Positions 10,838-22,600 of a stretch of DNA of 64,000 nt are shown here, in pieces. A program made the translations under genes and the position numbers. This stretch comes from Klebsormidium nitens (taxonomy: Eukaryota > Streptophyta > Klebsormidiophyceae > Klebsormidiales > Klebsormidiaceae). Position 1 is the first letter of the stretch, and every line of letters begins with the position of its first letter. The notes below the pieces were generated by a model. The model saw nothing but the letters and a program-made list of their open reading frames with translations, had not been told where the DNA came from and did no database searches. Location: assembly GCA_000708835.1 (NCBI GenBank), contig DF237045.1, positions 1 to 64,000 of the forward strand, in the 5' to 3' direction.

Positions 10838-13800
10838 ATGAGGTCTGTCAGGCTGCCTGTTGTTGTGATTGCAGTTGCTCTTCTCGTAGTTGCGAAGCGG
10901 AGTCTACTCGGCGCTTTGGACTGGGATTCATCAGATGACGCATCAGGATTCAGATACCAGGTTACAAGGCAAGGGAATGGCATGTCTGCAGGAGAAAGTG
11001 GCGCTTCAGGGGATAAATGGAGCAGGCAAGTAGTGCAGCCTGTCTTGGTAAACATAGGTATAGAATGCATCATGTTGTCCCACTTTGTATAGGCGCTTAC
11101 GAGACTGCTTTTTAAGTCAGAAGAGATGATAGCTGAATCATCGAAGGGTATGAAAGTCTGATGTGTTTCTTGAAATTTACAACTCAAGGGGTCAAAGCAG
11201 CCATCGGCTTGTGAAGAGACCACATGTCTGGCTGAAGTCAGTCGCCAAACCAGCTTTTGCATGTACACAATGTTCTGCCTTGTCAGAGTCTCAATTCAAG
11301 CCTTTAAGATTGACTGCACAAGTGTTTGAAACAGAAGTACCAACGTTTCCCCATGCCCTGCTTGTAGCTGTCGCCCAGACCAGCTTATCTACGTCTACGA
11401 CCTCCCCCCTCAGTTCAACGTTGACCTCACTACAAAAGAGTGCAATCTTTGGTGGTGGGCCCACCCCCGCAACGCTTGCGTCGTTTACTCTGGGGAGCAC
11501 TGGGGAATTGGCCCCCCCCTCCGGGACAAGAAGTTTTCTGCCCTGGGAACCGATGAGAAGCTTTGGGCGGACACCGGCCAGCACGCGCTCGAGGTTATGT
11601 TCCATCATGTGAGCTTCCCAGTCGGTTTGTAGAGGAAGTAAGCTAAGCCTTATGGGAATCATTGTTTGGTCGTAGGATCATACTCTGGGGGCACTGATTG
11701 TTTACTCATCTGAGGCTTGCTTGGGTTCCCCGTTCTCATTTGCTTACATCAGAACTTCCAACCGTTCTTGAGGATTGGCATATTGTAAACCGCTTCTGCT
11801 CTCTCTGATGCACTGAACCAAGCACGTTCCAATGGAGCAGCCTTCGGTGTTCCAAAGGTCGGAGCTTCGAGAGACCGCCTTTCATGTACACTTGCAAGGT
11901 TCCTGACAAGGTCGTCACTCGACCATGTGCACATGCCGATAGAGGCTGTCTCGGCAGAATACAAACTATCTTCTTTGGTCCGGAAAATACTCGGAGGTTT
12001 CCTTTTTTTGGCAGTTTTTGCTGAAACTAGTCCCCTGAGTAGTTTCCCAATGTTATCTTCTCTGCAGTATCTGGAGAAACTCTACCCATGTCGGACTCTC
12101 GACCCAGAAGCGGCGGCGGCGTTCTACGTCCCGCTCTACGCGGGCAACCTTTGGCACGCGCAAACTGCGCATGAGTGCGGCTCAAACCAGACATGCTGCC
12201 CGACAGTTCCAACACTGGCGCGGCTGAGTTCGGAGCTCGACGCAGCGCTCAAGCGGCTGCCGTATATTGGAAGGTGAGCTGGGAGGAGGGATGATATCCT
12301 GATGCGGTGTAAGAATAGCTTCTAGAAGTAAAGTTGGTCAAGGCGTGCTGGACTGACTCATGTCGACCGACCGTTTGTGCCCGAATCAGATTGAGGATCT
12401 CGGATCTCAACGATCGAACTAGAGAACGGTCAACTTTGGAGGTCTTCAGTCCGCTGGTCGGCAGTTGACTGAAACCTCGTTCGCTGCGGGTTCTGTACAA
12501 TCTCGAAGCAGAGTTCCGCTTTAGGGTTTGTGTCACCTCTGGGTTTATGGAGAGGTCTTTTGTTCAGCCATCCGTTGGCTCTTAGTGCGCCACGTAATTC
12601 AAAGGCTGCCATGTCGTGCAATGCAACGGAAGCCGACTCAATCACCGCCATTTTGAGGTAACGCCAGCCAGAGCCTGAAGAGGAATATTAACCGAAGCCC
12701 TAACCTCTTGACTGCTGTAAGAACTTCACACGTGCATGAACCCTATGCCCCGGGGTCAGCTTTGTCCGCAGGGTTTTGTATGCTAGCGTTTTCAACGCTT
12801 CCTCACCCGAAATCTTCCAGCTCATCCGGCCCTCCTGTAACGCAGGCACGAGGGGCGAGACCACTTCGTTACGATGGCCTTGAGTACTTACTTTGGTGTC
12901 AAGAACTCGACGTGCTGCGATTCGGGTCTGCTCAACACACCATACACAAGGGCGATGACCATATTGGGGACGCAGCCAGCCGAAGGCCACAAGGACCGCC
13001 AGGTGAGTCGTCAGCATGCGTATGGGGTGCGTCCCTACCTCATAGACATCGAATCATGGAACCCTCATCATTTTGTTTTCAAAAACCCTTCGTTTCTGAG
13101 GCTCCGATTGCAGTCTGCGTTAGAATGTCAAACCCGACGCTCAATGTTAGCATCGACCTTCTATGTTGGGCGTTCGGATAACGAACGGCAGAGCAAAACA
13201 ATCTGAATCAATTTCGAATTGTCCTTTCTTAGGACACTTTAAGATCTCACAATTGCTGATGACTTCTTCGGTTGCTAAATGTACGCATAGGCAGGACAAC
13301 GCCCCAACGGATGTCAAAACAGTGGACTTGTCTCGTGATCAGTTGACGTAGGGAGGTTTCGTATCAGACCACGGGCGTTTCCTGCAGATTTGATGGGCAA
13401 TTCACAAGTTGCGGCAGACACAAGCACCAGATGCTTAACGTACGTACTGGTATTCAGATTTCGGATGCCGATCTCCGTCTGGTCCTTCTTCTTCAGGTCA
13501 ACATTCCCTACCCCACCGCCTTCCACCCAGTCTCTCTTTCCGACGTGACATCCCACCAGTCTCTCATCACCGCATCCGACCGTCCTTTCTTTGTGAGCTT
13601 CGCCGGATCGTTGAACCGCACGTGGGGCCTTAACTCCGGTCGAGACGTGCGGGCGGCGCTCAAAGAGCAGTGCGATCTGCAGCCGGACACGTGTCATCTC
13701 CTCGTTTGCGCCAAGTTTGAGTGCAGCATAGCGGAGAATGTCGAGCTGTACTTGAGGTCCACGTTTTGCCTGCAACCCCCGGGCGACTCGCCGACGCGCC

Positions 13801-14756
13801 GCGGCGTCTTTGATGCTATCCAGGTATGTTTAACAGAAGCGCTTCGCTGTCTTTCCTCAAGGTTTCCTAAATCCTGACTGGAAATGTACTGCAAGATTGG
13901 TTCTCTTTTCAAGGTCAGGAGAGTGCATTGACGACTTCCCTCGGTAAACGAAAAAAAGGTTCCGCCGTGATAAAGTTAAGTCCCTTGACGTTCCCCCTGG
14001 CAACAAAGGGACTACTTGCACTGAACGTGTAGATGAAGCAGTCGTCAGCAGAGAATGGCAAAGGAGCAATTGACAGATCTTTGCCCAAATCATTCTGGTG
14101 GGCTGCTCCTGATTGGCATAGTGACCTTTTTTGAGGTTTTGCACGGACCATCTGATCGCGCCTCGTCTATTAGTCGGCCAGGATGTTCCACTTTCGTTCT
14201 CAATATCACCGCTTCGTTCGCTTCAATGATTGTTTCGGCGCACTTCAGAGTAGCAACTGGCCAGTGGCCACCGATCTGAAGTTGAATGGAGCAGCCGCCT
14301 TCGTGTAAGATCTTTCAAGCGCTATCAACGGTGTGCTAGAGGTTTAAAATTAGGGTGACCGTTTGACCGTTTCTGATATCTCTTGTCCAGGCGGGATGCG
14401 TTCCTGTCCTCTTCATGCACGAAACCGTCAGCCCATACGTCGAGTTTCTACCCGAATTGGACAAGTACTCTATATTTATTCCCATGGACGACGTAATTCG
14501 GAAAGGGGTGAACGTAATCGAGTCGCTTAAGAAGGTCTCCAATGGGGAGATTGTAGCGAAACGCGAATGCATGGCCAGCATTCTGCCACGTTTAGTATAT
14601 AGAAACGTTTTGCGCACGCTGGAATCTGAAGGAGGTCTCGAAGGTCCTGATATCAGAGCAAAGCTCCTGGCGGAATGGACAGGTGCATACGAGGTAGCAG
14701 TACAGGCGGCTCTAGCAAAGATGCAGCATAGGGTCCGGAAGAAGGATGACCAATAG
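10838..14756 (+). CDS. Exostosin-family glycosyltransferase, MUR3-like GT47 (copy B)
   Basis: Paralogue of the gene at 5232-10096, on the opposite strand. Exons: 10838-11047, 11384-11608, 12068-12273, 12846-13002, 13497-13823, 14391-14756. All junctions are GT-AG with phases 0,0,2,0,0, the same as copy A; exon 4 is 157 bp in both. The product is 496 residues. The N-terminal anchor is LPVVVIAVALLVVAK. Motifs in order: LIYVYDLPPQFN, HPRNACVVYSGEHWG, AAAFYVPLYAG, GRDHF, IPYPTAFHPVS, FAGSLNRTWG, FCLQPPGDSPTRRG, AGCVPVLF. The C-terminus ends in a basic tail (RVRKKDDQ). The first exon is the least certain: it encodes only 70 residues against 105 in copy A, and its donor (GTAAAC at 11048) was chosen because it keeps phase 0. 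The catalytic-domain exons are intact, so both copies look functional. The role is inferred as xyloglucan-type side-chain transfer in the Golgi; the exact sugar is unknown. Confidence 0.88.
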
Positions 14757-15749
14757 TTATGAGAGAACAATCTAGGCAAGGGGCTCGAGGAAGTTCATTT
14801 GTGCGTTATTATAGCTAGGGGCTTTAAAACACTGAATGAGATTGGTGTAGGCGATACAGTCTCAATCAACGCTTCAGATAAGAAAAGTTAGTATATCGCA
14901 TGTTTCAATGCTGCCTATCGGCAGTTGCAAGTAGCGTGGGTTTGGCGGATTGCCCTGAACCTCATGCTATGGAACGGTCTAGTGACACTGACGCACTGAC
15001 TATGACCGACTCCAGCTTTGAAGACAACGGCGCACCGTCTAGCTGAACGCAAGAACGTGTCGGCTGCATCATGGAAGGCAGCGCGTTGCCGCCACTGGGC
15101 ACTGGACTGTCACAATCTCGTTCATCTCGTCACACTGCGCTTGCACCTAAGACAAGCAAGGGCAAGGGGCACTAGCTGCAGCTAGCATGCAATGGGAGCA
15201 TGTGAGAAAGCATGAATTTGAGCATCCGCCCGTAGCCGCTTATCCGGGCAGGTTCGCGCCTGGGTATAGATGCCGGTTGTCCCCTCGGCTTCCGTATAAA
15301 CCGAGGAAAAGGGTCCCGTCGGCATACCGTTTCTGAGCCGGTCAATGTCAAAAAATAAGAAGTGGTCCGGATTTACACGCATAGGATATGAAGGCTCTTG
15401 CTCGATCCAAGCTGGGCACTGCATTGGCACCGGCAGCATTCTTCGAGCTTTCAAGTTGCACAAGTTCCCAAGTTTTGCTTGGCATCAAAGCTTGCATGGC
15501 GCAAGAAGCTGGTGAAGAATTTTGTTGATGGATGACCAGCAAGCAACACTTCTAAGGCCCTTCTAAGGCCTGCATGAATCCCTGCATGTAGTTGGCGCAT
15601 TCAAATCCAGGTCATGCTCTTACGCCAGCGGAGCTTCAACATAGTAAATCTGCTCAATGACCTAGCATGAAAGCGTCACCGTGAATGTCCAGAAGGCAGC
15701 CACAGCTCCCTCTTCCAGCTTTGAAGTCCTTGGCTTTGCTGGGCAAGCC
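14757..15749. other. Intergenic, 3' flank of GT47 copy B and 5' flank of LYR gene
   Basis: No coding signal was found. Frames here are short and lack motifs. The stretch just before 15750 should hold the LYR gene promoter and 5' UTR; no clear TATA box was picked out. Confidence 0.4.
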
Positions 15750-17772
15750 ATGCTTCTCCCACAACTCAGACACAATGTCACCAAAAGGCTGCTCTTGAGC
15801 GGACGACCGTTGCTAGTGTACCACTACCGGCACCTGAATACAGAGAGCTCTGATTCGGGCGTGGAGGCCCTGATTGAGCAGAACTTGGCTCCAAGAACAA
15901 CCACTGTAGAGGAGGCTGCGAGGGCAGTTACAAGCACACGGAGAGAAGCACTGTCTCTGTGAGTGCGCAGTTCTGATTGACCCCTCAAGCTGTGGGCTGT
16001 TCTGCTGATCTTCATGTGAGCAATGCATGCAAAGGGCCGTTACAGGGAAGAGGTGCATTGTCAGTCTGTTCAGTGGAAGCCCTTGGGCAAGATATAGAGA
16101 AAGAATTCAGTGTCTGCCGGCAACTTTGAAACTGTTCAGTTGGAGGAGGCATCTGAGAGAATCTATCTGAGCAGGAAGTCGAGGCCACTTCTAAAAGCTG
16201 CCTCTGAAGAAATCCAACGACCTTTCGCAGGTACCGATCCATCTTGCGTGGCTCTCGCTTTTTTGTGTGGACAAATAAAAATGGGGTTCTCTGGTAAGCG
16301 GCACCATCTCAGCAATAATTCAAAACCCCAGGAATCAACTTTACATGTCGAACAAAGATGGCTGAGATTTTGGAGTGATGGAAGCCTTCTGTCTACTAAG
16401 CATGGATCTAAACCTCACAGGCTAGCCCCCCTGTCCAGTCAAGCTTCTAAAACTCGAATCAAAGGTGTCTTGCTAGTTAATTTGGGCATTCGACTCCTGA
16501 AACGAGCTGCTTACCCTCCCCTTTGTCACTGCACAACAAACCCGCAATTATATCATAGGCGAATGAAGGAGAGGGTTTTACAACGCTCCTTTTCTTACTT
16601 ACAGGAAGGATATGATTCAACAAAGTGCCAGAAGCGAGTTTGAGGCCGCACGGCATGAGACGGACCCTGAAGTGGTAAGCTTGTGCAAAACCAGTGTTCT
16701 TCTCTTTCAGGACGTTTCCATGTCCACGAGGTTGACTGCCTTCCTTTTCTTTTCGCTTTGATGAGTCTCGGGGACCTTTTTCAAGTCATTTCCTGGATAG
16801 CTCCGGAACCATTCTTGCCTACAGTAGAAACTTTTTGGCCACGCTTGCCTGATGAGGTACAAGCGACGGAAGCACTTTGCCATCAACCAACACTGGCAGA
16901 TAGGCTGCCGTTTGATTGCAAACGTACCTTTCAAGTTCTTACAACCTTTCGTCTTGTGCGATGTATCTCTCGCCTTGTCTTCCTTTGAAGTTCTCAGTCC
17001 ATCGGTCCTGCTCTTTCTCGGTCATGAGCACTGCTGACAGGCAGATATTCAAACCGATTCTCGTCAGAGACTTCGGTACTTTCTTGACTAACTCATTCAT
17101 GGTTGCTCCAGGTCACTCGCCTCATCATCGGTGGGAGGGACGCAGTGGAAAAGGCTTTAGAGAAGGCAAGTCGTCTCGGTATTTTGGCAGGAAGCTTTCA
17201 GATACTGCAGCCGTGGTTTTCAAGGCCGTTTGATTTTTTTGAACTCCGAATAGTTCGTTAGGAGTCATTATTCTAGTTGGACCCGCCCTGGAAAACGTGA
17301 CTACTATTAATTAACTTCACATTCAGTTTACTGATCAAGGCACTAATCAGAGGGCGCCTAGTGGCTTCAAACCGGAGCTAGAGGAACCGGGGACGAACCA
17401 GGGCGTTCCGCTCCGGGAAAGTGGCGGACGAACCGGAGTAGGGATCTTGCTCCTTTGTGATGTTGCACGTGTCTTAAGAAATCTCACCTGAAGCTTCGAA
17501 CCCCCAGTAGGAATCGGTCAACAGTGATGAACTTCCTGATTGGAAGTCGTCCCTGCGAAGACGGTTGTGGCTGCACAAGAAGCCGACTGCAAGGGGAAAT
17601 CGAACCTCAGCTTTTGTCCCCCGAACAGAAGAGATTTAAAGTTCATGCTTACTGAAAGGTCTCTGTACACACATGTGACTTTTACTGAGAAAACATGCCC
17701 TGGCTCTTCTTGCAGTTCATCGACAAGACAAAGCAGATTGTCGAACACGACACGCCCGTCCCAAATGGATAG
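15750..17772 (+). CDS. Mitochondrial LYR-motif (Complex1_LYR family) protein
   Basis: Small LYR-family protein. Members act in the mitochondrial matrix with acyl carrier protein in Fe-S delivery or assembly of respiratory complexes. Five exons: 15750-15958, 16231-16293, 16605-16674, 17112-17165, 17716-17772, total 150 residues. The LYR tripeptide is created by splicing exon 1 (ends REALSL) to exon 2 (YRSILRGSRFF). Exon 3 gives KDMIQQSARSEFEAARHE and TDPEV, exon 4 VTRLIIGGRDAVEKALEK, exon 5 FIDKTKQIVEHDTPVPNG. All joins keep phase (2,2,0,0). The N-terminus from the chosen ATG (MLLPQLRHNVTKRLLLSGR) is basic and free of acidic residues, as in a mitochondrial presequence. Intron 4 appears to start with GC (AAG|GCAAGT at 17166); no in-frame GT donor there would give the family-like join. 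The exact LYRM subgroup was not determined. Confidence 0.82.
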
Positions 17773-19480
17773 AGTCCTTGCGGACTTCCCGTTCCGAGAC
17801 CACTCGCTCTCGTCGACTTGAGCTAGCATCAGAGTCTGTCAGGAAAGCGGCTTGAGTATAGACTTCTCACTTATGCGGAACGAGGTGTTCTTAAGGGCCC
17901 CTTGGTAAGACCCGGCAGCATTCAAGTAAGCCAAGTTACGAAGGACCTCGACATGTACGTCCGATCTTGCGTTAGCGGAAAGTCGAAAGCGAAGCTCGGA
18001 ACCTGTCAGAAACGTAAGCATGACAAGCACGTTGGATCGTCCATAAAGAAGCTGGTCGGATCCGCGCGTATTCTGCGAAGATAACTGTAGGGACTTCAGC
18101 GAACAGCGGTAAGCGATCGCTGTTTTAGTCTGATTATTAATGTAATACCTAAACCTGCTCGAAGGCCTGGTACTTCCGAGCCTGAACTAAACTTACCGAT
18201 CATGCATGGGCTCTTCCTCTCGATCACACCTTTGAAAGGCGCATCGATCATATGGAGTGGGCCTATATCTCTCGATCGTGCCTTGGATTCAGTAGCTAGA
18301 TATATATGCACTGGCATGATGTAACTTATTAAAGCCAGCGTCACGTACCGTCCGGGGGTCTAAATCTGCCACAATTACATGGCTAGGGCCGCCTTGCCGC
18401 CACGTGTACTGAGCTGATGGGCAATATATATTTACTTGCATGGGCCTGCGCTGTCGGATCAGGCGGTCGAGCTATAGTACGCCGCTGCGCGAGGGGCGCG
18501 TGCCATGCCAGCATGTCCAATCCCATGGCCGGCGCGTACAGCACATGATGCATGCAAAGGTCCACGGATGACTATGGCAAACCACGTGACAGCGGCCTCT
18601 CCGAGATTGGAACGTCTATCATTGGACGACGTGAATATAACTAGACTAGATACGCAGGCAGGCATTGTATGATCGAGCAGAAGTCAAATGAAATATTGAC
18701 AGGTATTGCCCGCCGGAATCAATATGGCATGATTTAGCTCAAGGACAGGGCGCTCGAGAAACTTTGAACGCCAACACCGTACCTTTTTAAGAGCGTGATG
18801 TTTCTTCGAGGATCGAGCACTCAGTTCGTAGCTACTGCTAAGGAGAAGCACACGTCAACTTGAATCGTGCATTTACATATCTCAAGCGCATCCTTCAATA
18901 AGATTCTTGCCTACAGCGGGTCGCTGCTGCAACGACATGATTGCATTCCAGTCTCACCGCCATTAAGAAACTGACAAGTACTGAAACCTACATATTAGCG
19001 ATTGTCATGCATGTGCTGCTAAGCAATATTCACAACCAGCGGTTGCCAAATGCCCTGTCATTGCATCTACTCATCAAAGCTTGTGAGTCGAGCTGCAAGT
19101 CAAAGCCGGGAACTTAGCAGCAGCTTTTCCCTTCCGCAGCTTCGCTGCAATCGTGCCGTCATTTCTGGGCCAGATGGGGTCGGGAGAAAGCAGATTTCTT
19201 CTCGCAATAGTGGGAAGGCCTGCGAAACACATACAAGTAGCCGGTTGAAAACGGACGCTTCACTCCACAAAGTAAAGTGGGGAAAGCCGCATACGAATCA
19301 AGTCGCAATCTAAAGAGCAGTGATACAATAATGGCACATGCATATGAAATAAATGCGATTGTTCTCTCAAGGAAGCGATTCAAAGTCGCCGCCTGACACT
19401 CAACCCACTTGTCGAAGTCACAAGGATACATCGACTTCCAAGTAAGCAGTCAGCATTTCGAGGATAATATCCTCTATGAT
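17773..19480. other. Intergenic, no gene recognised
   Basis: No coding signal. The 18180-18560 stretch repeats words such as CTCGATC, CATGCA and ATATAT. Small minus-strand frames at 19159-19431 overlap the region after the CENP-C stop and were not called. Confidence 0.45.
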
Positions 19481-19662
19481 TCACATGCTGAATGCCGATG
19501 CCCCACGGATCCTTCCAAAACAGGTTTCGTAATGTCATGCGCTTTTTCCCGTTCGTACAACTCCTTCTCACATGCTTAATGCCGATGCCCACACAGATAC
19601 TTCCTAGATAAGTTTCAGGAAGGTTGCTTACTGTCATACGCCCTTTCCCATTCGTACGACTC
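19481..19662. repeat. Two-copy duplication at the 3' end of the CENP-C gene
   Basis: On the minus strand the last CENP-C exon segment (19662-19568, encoding ESYEWERAYD and, in another frame, VGIGIKH) is followed by a diverged second copy (19563-19481, encoding ELYEREKAHD and, in another frame, WGIGIQH). In both copies the two matching peptide stretches lie in different frames. Confidence 0.75.
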
Positions 19663-22600
19663 GTTCCGCCACCACTCCAGGGGGCGCAGCGGGACCCGCG
19701 TGGTTCTCCGGACGCCCTTGTCGAAGATCAAGCCCGCTCCTGACGGTGCAATATATCAAGTTTGATCTTCTGATTTCTCTTGCATAAGAGCACGTTCTGA
19801 GACAGCTTTTCGAAATCAGAAGTTTCTTCCACACTTCTCTCTAAACGGTCACATTGGTATCATTTCCTCGCTGATGCAAGAAATGAGACCCAACAAGACC
19901 ATGCCCCCACGGCTGCTACAGTTCTGGAGCAATGGAGAGGTTGCCCCAGCAAACTCTTTGAATAGAGACGGCAATACGGTCGTCTCCTCCGGACAGCCGA
20001 CAAGCCCGAACACCTTTCTTTGATTTAATGGTAAAGTTAAAAAGCCAAGAAGACGATTAACAGCGCATCTTCAACGTCTCTCGTGCTCAACAGACTTTTT
20101 TTCTTTTGTTGCACTTACCTGCGAGACTCTTCCTGCTCTTCTGAATCCTCGACTTGGGCCGCCGGACCTCGGCCGGCTTCCGCTTTTCATATGGAACCAG
20201 GGCGTGGTCCTCTGCCGGGGATTGCGCCTGGGGCGCAGGCGCAACGTCTGTGATAGGGGGATCTGGAACCGGTTCCTGAACTCAGAATACAGGCGGGTAT
20301 GAATCAGATCAGAAGCACTGAGAAGCACGACCTTCGGGCTCCGCATGTATTAGACTTTTATGCCGTTATCCACTGACTTTCATGGGAGGAACAGCGAACC
20401 GTGTTTGACCTGCAGTTCAACTCGTCGAAGGGAAAGGGAAGGGACGACGATGCTGCTACAAGACCGACATCGATCTCAGGCTTGAAGCAACCCCAGAAGA
20501 ATCGCCTTCGTCGGTTGCAGAAGGTGACCATGCTGAACATTGGTGCCGGCTACGTCCTTGTCTGAAGACATGCGCTGAAAAGCGAATCACAGAGAGGATC
20601 ACATCGAATACAGGCAGGCACGACAGATAGCAACAACAGATGCCAAACGTCACTCACCTCTGGCGGATCGTCCAGCACTTCCGGCTGATCGTCGTCTTCA
20701 GCGCCCCCCCCTTCGGGCTGCCCCGCATCCACCGGGCTCCCAAACGCCAGCTTGCGCGGGCCCTGCTCCCCCTCCCCGGAGCCAACCGTATCAGCCGGGG
20801 GGGGCGAATCCTCCACTGTGGGAAAGTCAATGTCATCCGCAATCTGCGCAGCCATCGCCATGGCCGCATTCACATCCTGGGGGAGGGGGCTGCCGTCATC
20901 ACCCCCTCTCTCTGAACCGGGGGGTTGGGGTTGCTTTTCAACCGAAACTGGCTCACGGTTAGGAACAGGGGGGAGGGCCAGAACGGGGGGATGGATGTGC
21001 GGCCGGTCTGCAAGCGCCAGGAGCTCAAGCGAGGGGGTAGTTTGGGTGCCGCCGTCAGACATCGCCCCCGCTCTAGTTACTGCGGCGCCGACCTTTGCGA
21101 GGAGCCGCTCGGCAATCTTCTGGGCCTGGGCGGACAAGCTGGTGTGTGATGCGGCGCTCTTTGGGAGGGGGGTGATCTGTGTTGGAACAGGGGAGACTGC
21201 CGACTCGGTTTGTGCTTGGACAGGGGGTTCAGGGAGAGGCGCACTCTCTGCCAGGACCGGAGGTGGAGGTGGGGCTGCATTTTGTGTTTCGGGGGGAGCG
21301 GGCCTCTCAAGGCCCGGGCCGTCAAAGAGGGGGTTTGTCTTCCAGGCTCCGTTGGCTGCAAGAAGGGAGACAGTGTCAGCATAGGGCGAGCAGCCCTCAT
21401 GGGGGAACATGTCTTGCTATGAGGCTGTTTGAGGGTGGAGTGGCCATTTGCGAAACTTTGATAGAGATTACCAAGGTTTTGAAGGGACAGGTCGCAGAAT
21501 CTGCATGTTTCCAGCTTTCACCCCAACTATCGTACCGAGAAAAGCTCAGTTTTACTTGAGCGGGCAACTGAATATTGTGAAAGCTGCGAGTAAGTAGGCT
21601 GCTCTGAATGAAGCTTTACAGACTGTCTGGCGCTACTGCAAGCAAGACTGAGATCCGCATATGACCGCAAACAACTGGGATGTAAGTTGACCTGGAAAAA
21701 CCAATTGGGAAAAGCGATGTCTCACAAGTTTCTTAGCAGGTCACGATCGATCAAATCCGAGACTCACCCTCCGCCGCCATCTCTCCTGCCCTTCCTTCCT
21801 CGTCCTCTCCCAAATCCCCCATCTCACCACCGCCGCCAAAATCAAGGTCCTCCATGACATCATCGTCCGAGTCCAGCTCCATAGCCTGGGGCCCCATGGA
21901 CTGCCGCTTCCCCGCCAGCGACTGCCTCCTCTGCCGGCTCGCCCGCTCTAGTTGCCTCTGCGCGGAGCGCTCGGCTCTCTGCCGCGCCAGCTCCTGGTTC
22001 CTGGCTTCCCACTCAATCTCGCTGTCACTGTCGTCTCGCTGCTGAGCGAGCTGCTTCAGGTCCAGGCCGAAAGTCCGCTTGCGAGCGACCCTGCGGGAGC
22101 CTTCCCTTCTCAAGCCTCTGCCCTTGGGACGGGGCTTGGACAGGTAGAGAGCAAGGGCGTCCATGCGGGGGGGGGTGTTCTCCTGCTCAGCTGGCTCCCC
22201 TGGGAACAATAAAGCCGACTGCATAAGGTATGGCTCCATGCCAGCAGTGTTTACCAGGCAGCTTTGCTGTGAGAAGGGACAATTTGGTGACAATGATCTT
22301 GACTCGACCTGGCCTGACCTAACCGCACCTACAGGACTGAACCCTTGGACACTTGCTTTATTCATACTTGGAGTGCCGGCAGACTGCCTATCTGACATAG
22401 ACCACAAGCAAGTTGGCTGGCAAATGCTTACCAGCCATTTGTCCAGACACCGCCTTTGCAAGCTTGATCCATCTAGAGTTGTCGGTGCCATTGTGCATCT
22501 CTGTGGCTGCTTCGTGTTGACCTCCGCCATGTCTGGTTGATTGAAAAGGTCCACTTTTGAAGCACGTCTTTGAATTTCATGATCTTGTGAGGAGTTATGC

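Noticed and set aside
20752-21384. 210-codon plus-strand frame rich in Gly/Ser/Arg
   Set aside because: Antisense shadow of the proline-rich CENP-C exon 3, whose minus-strand reading joins in phase to both neighbours.
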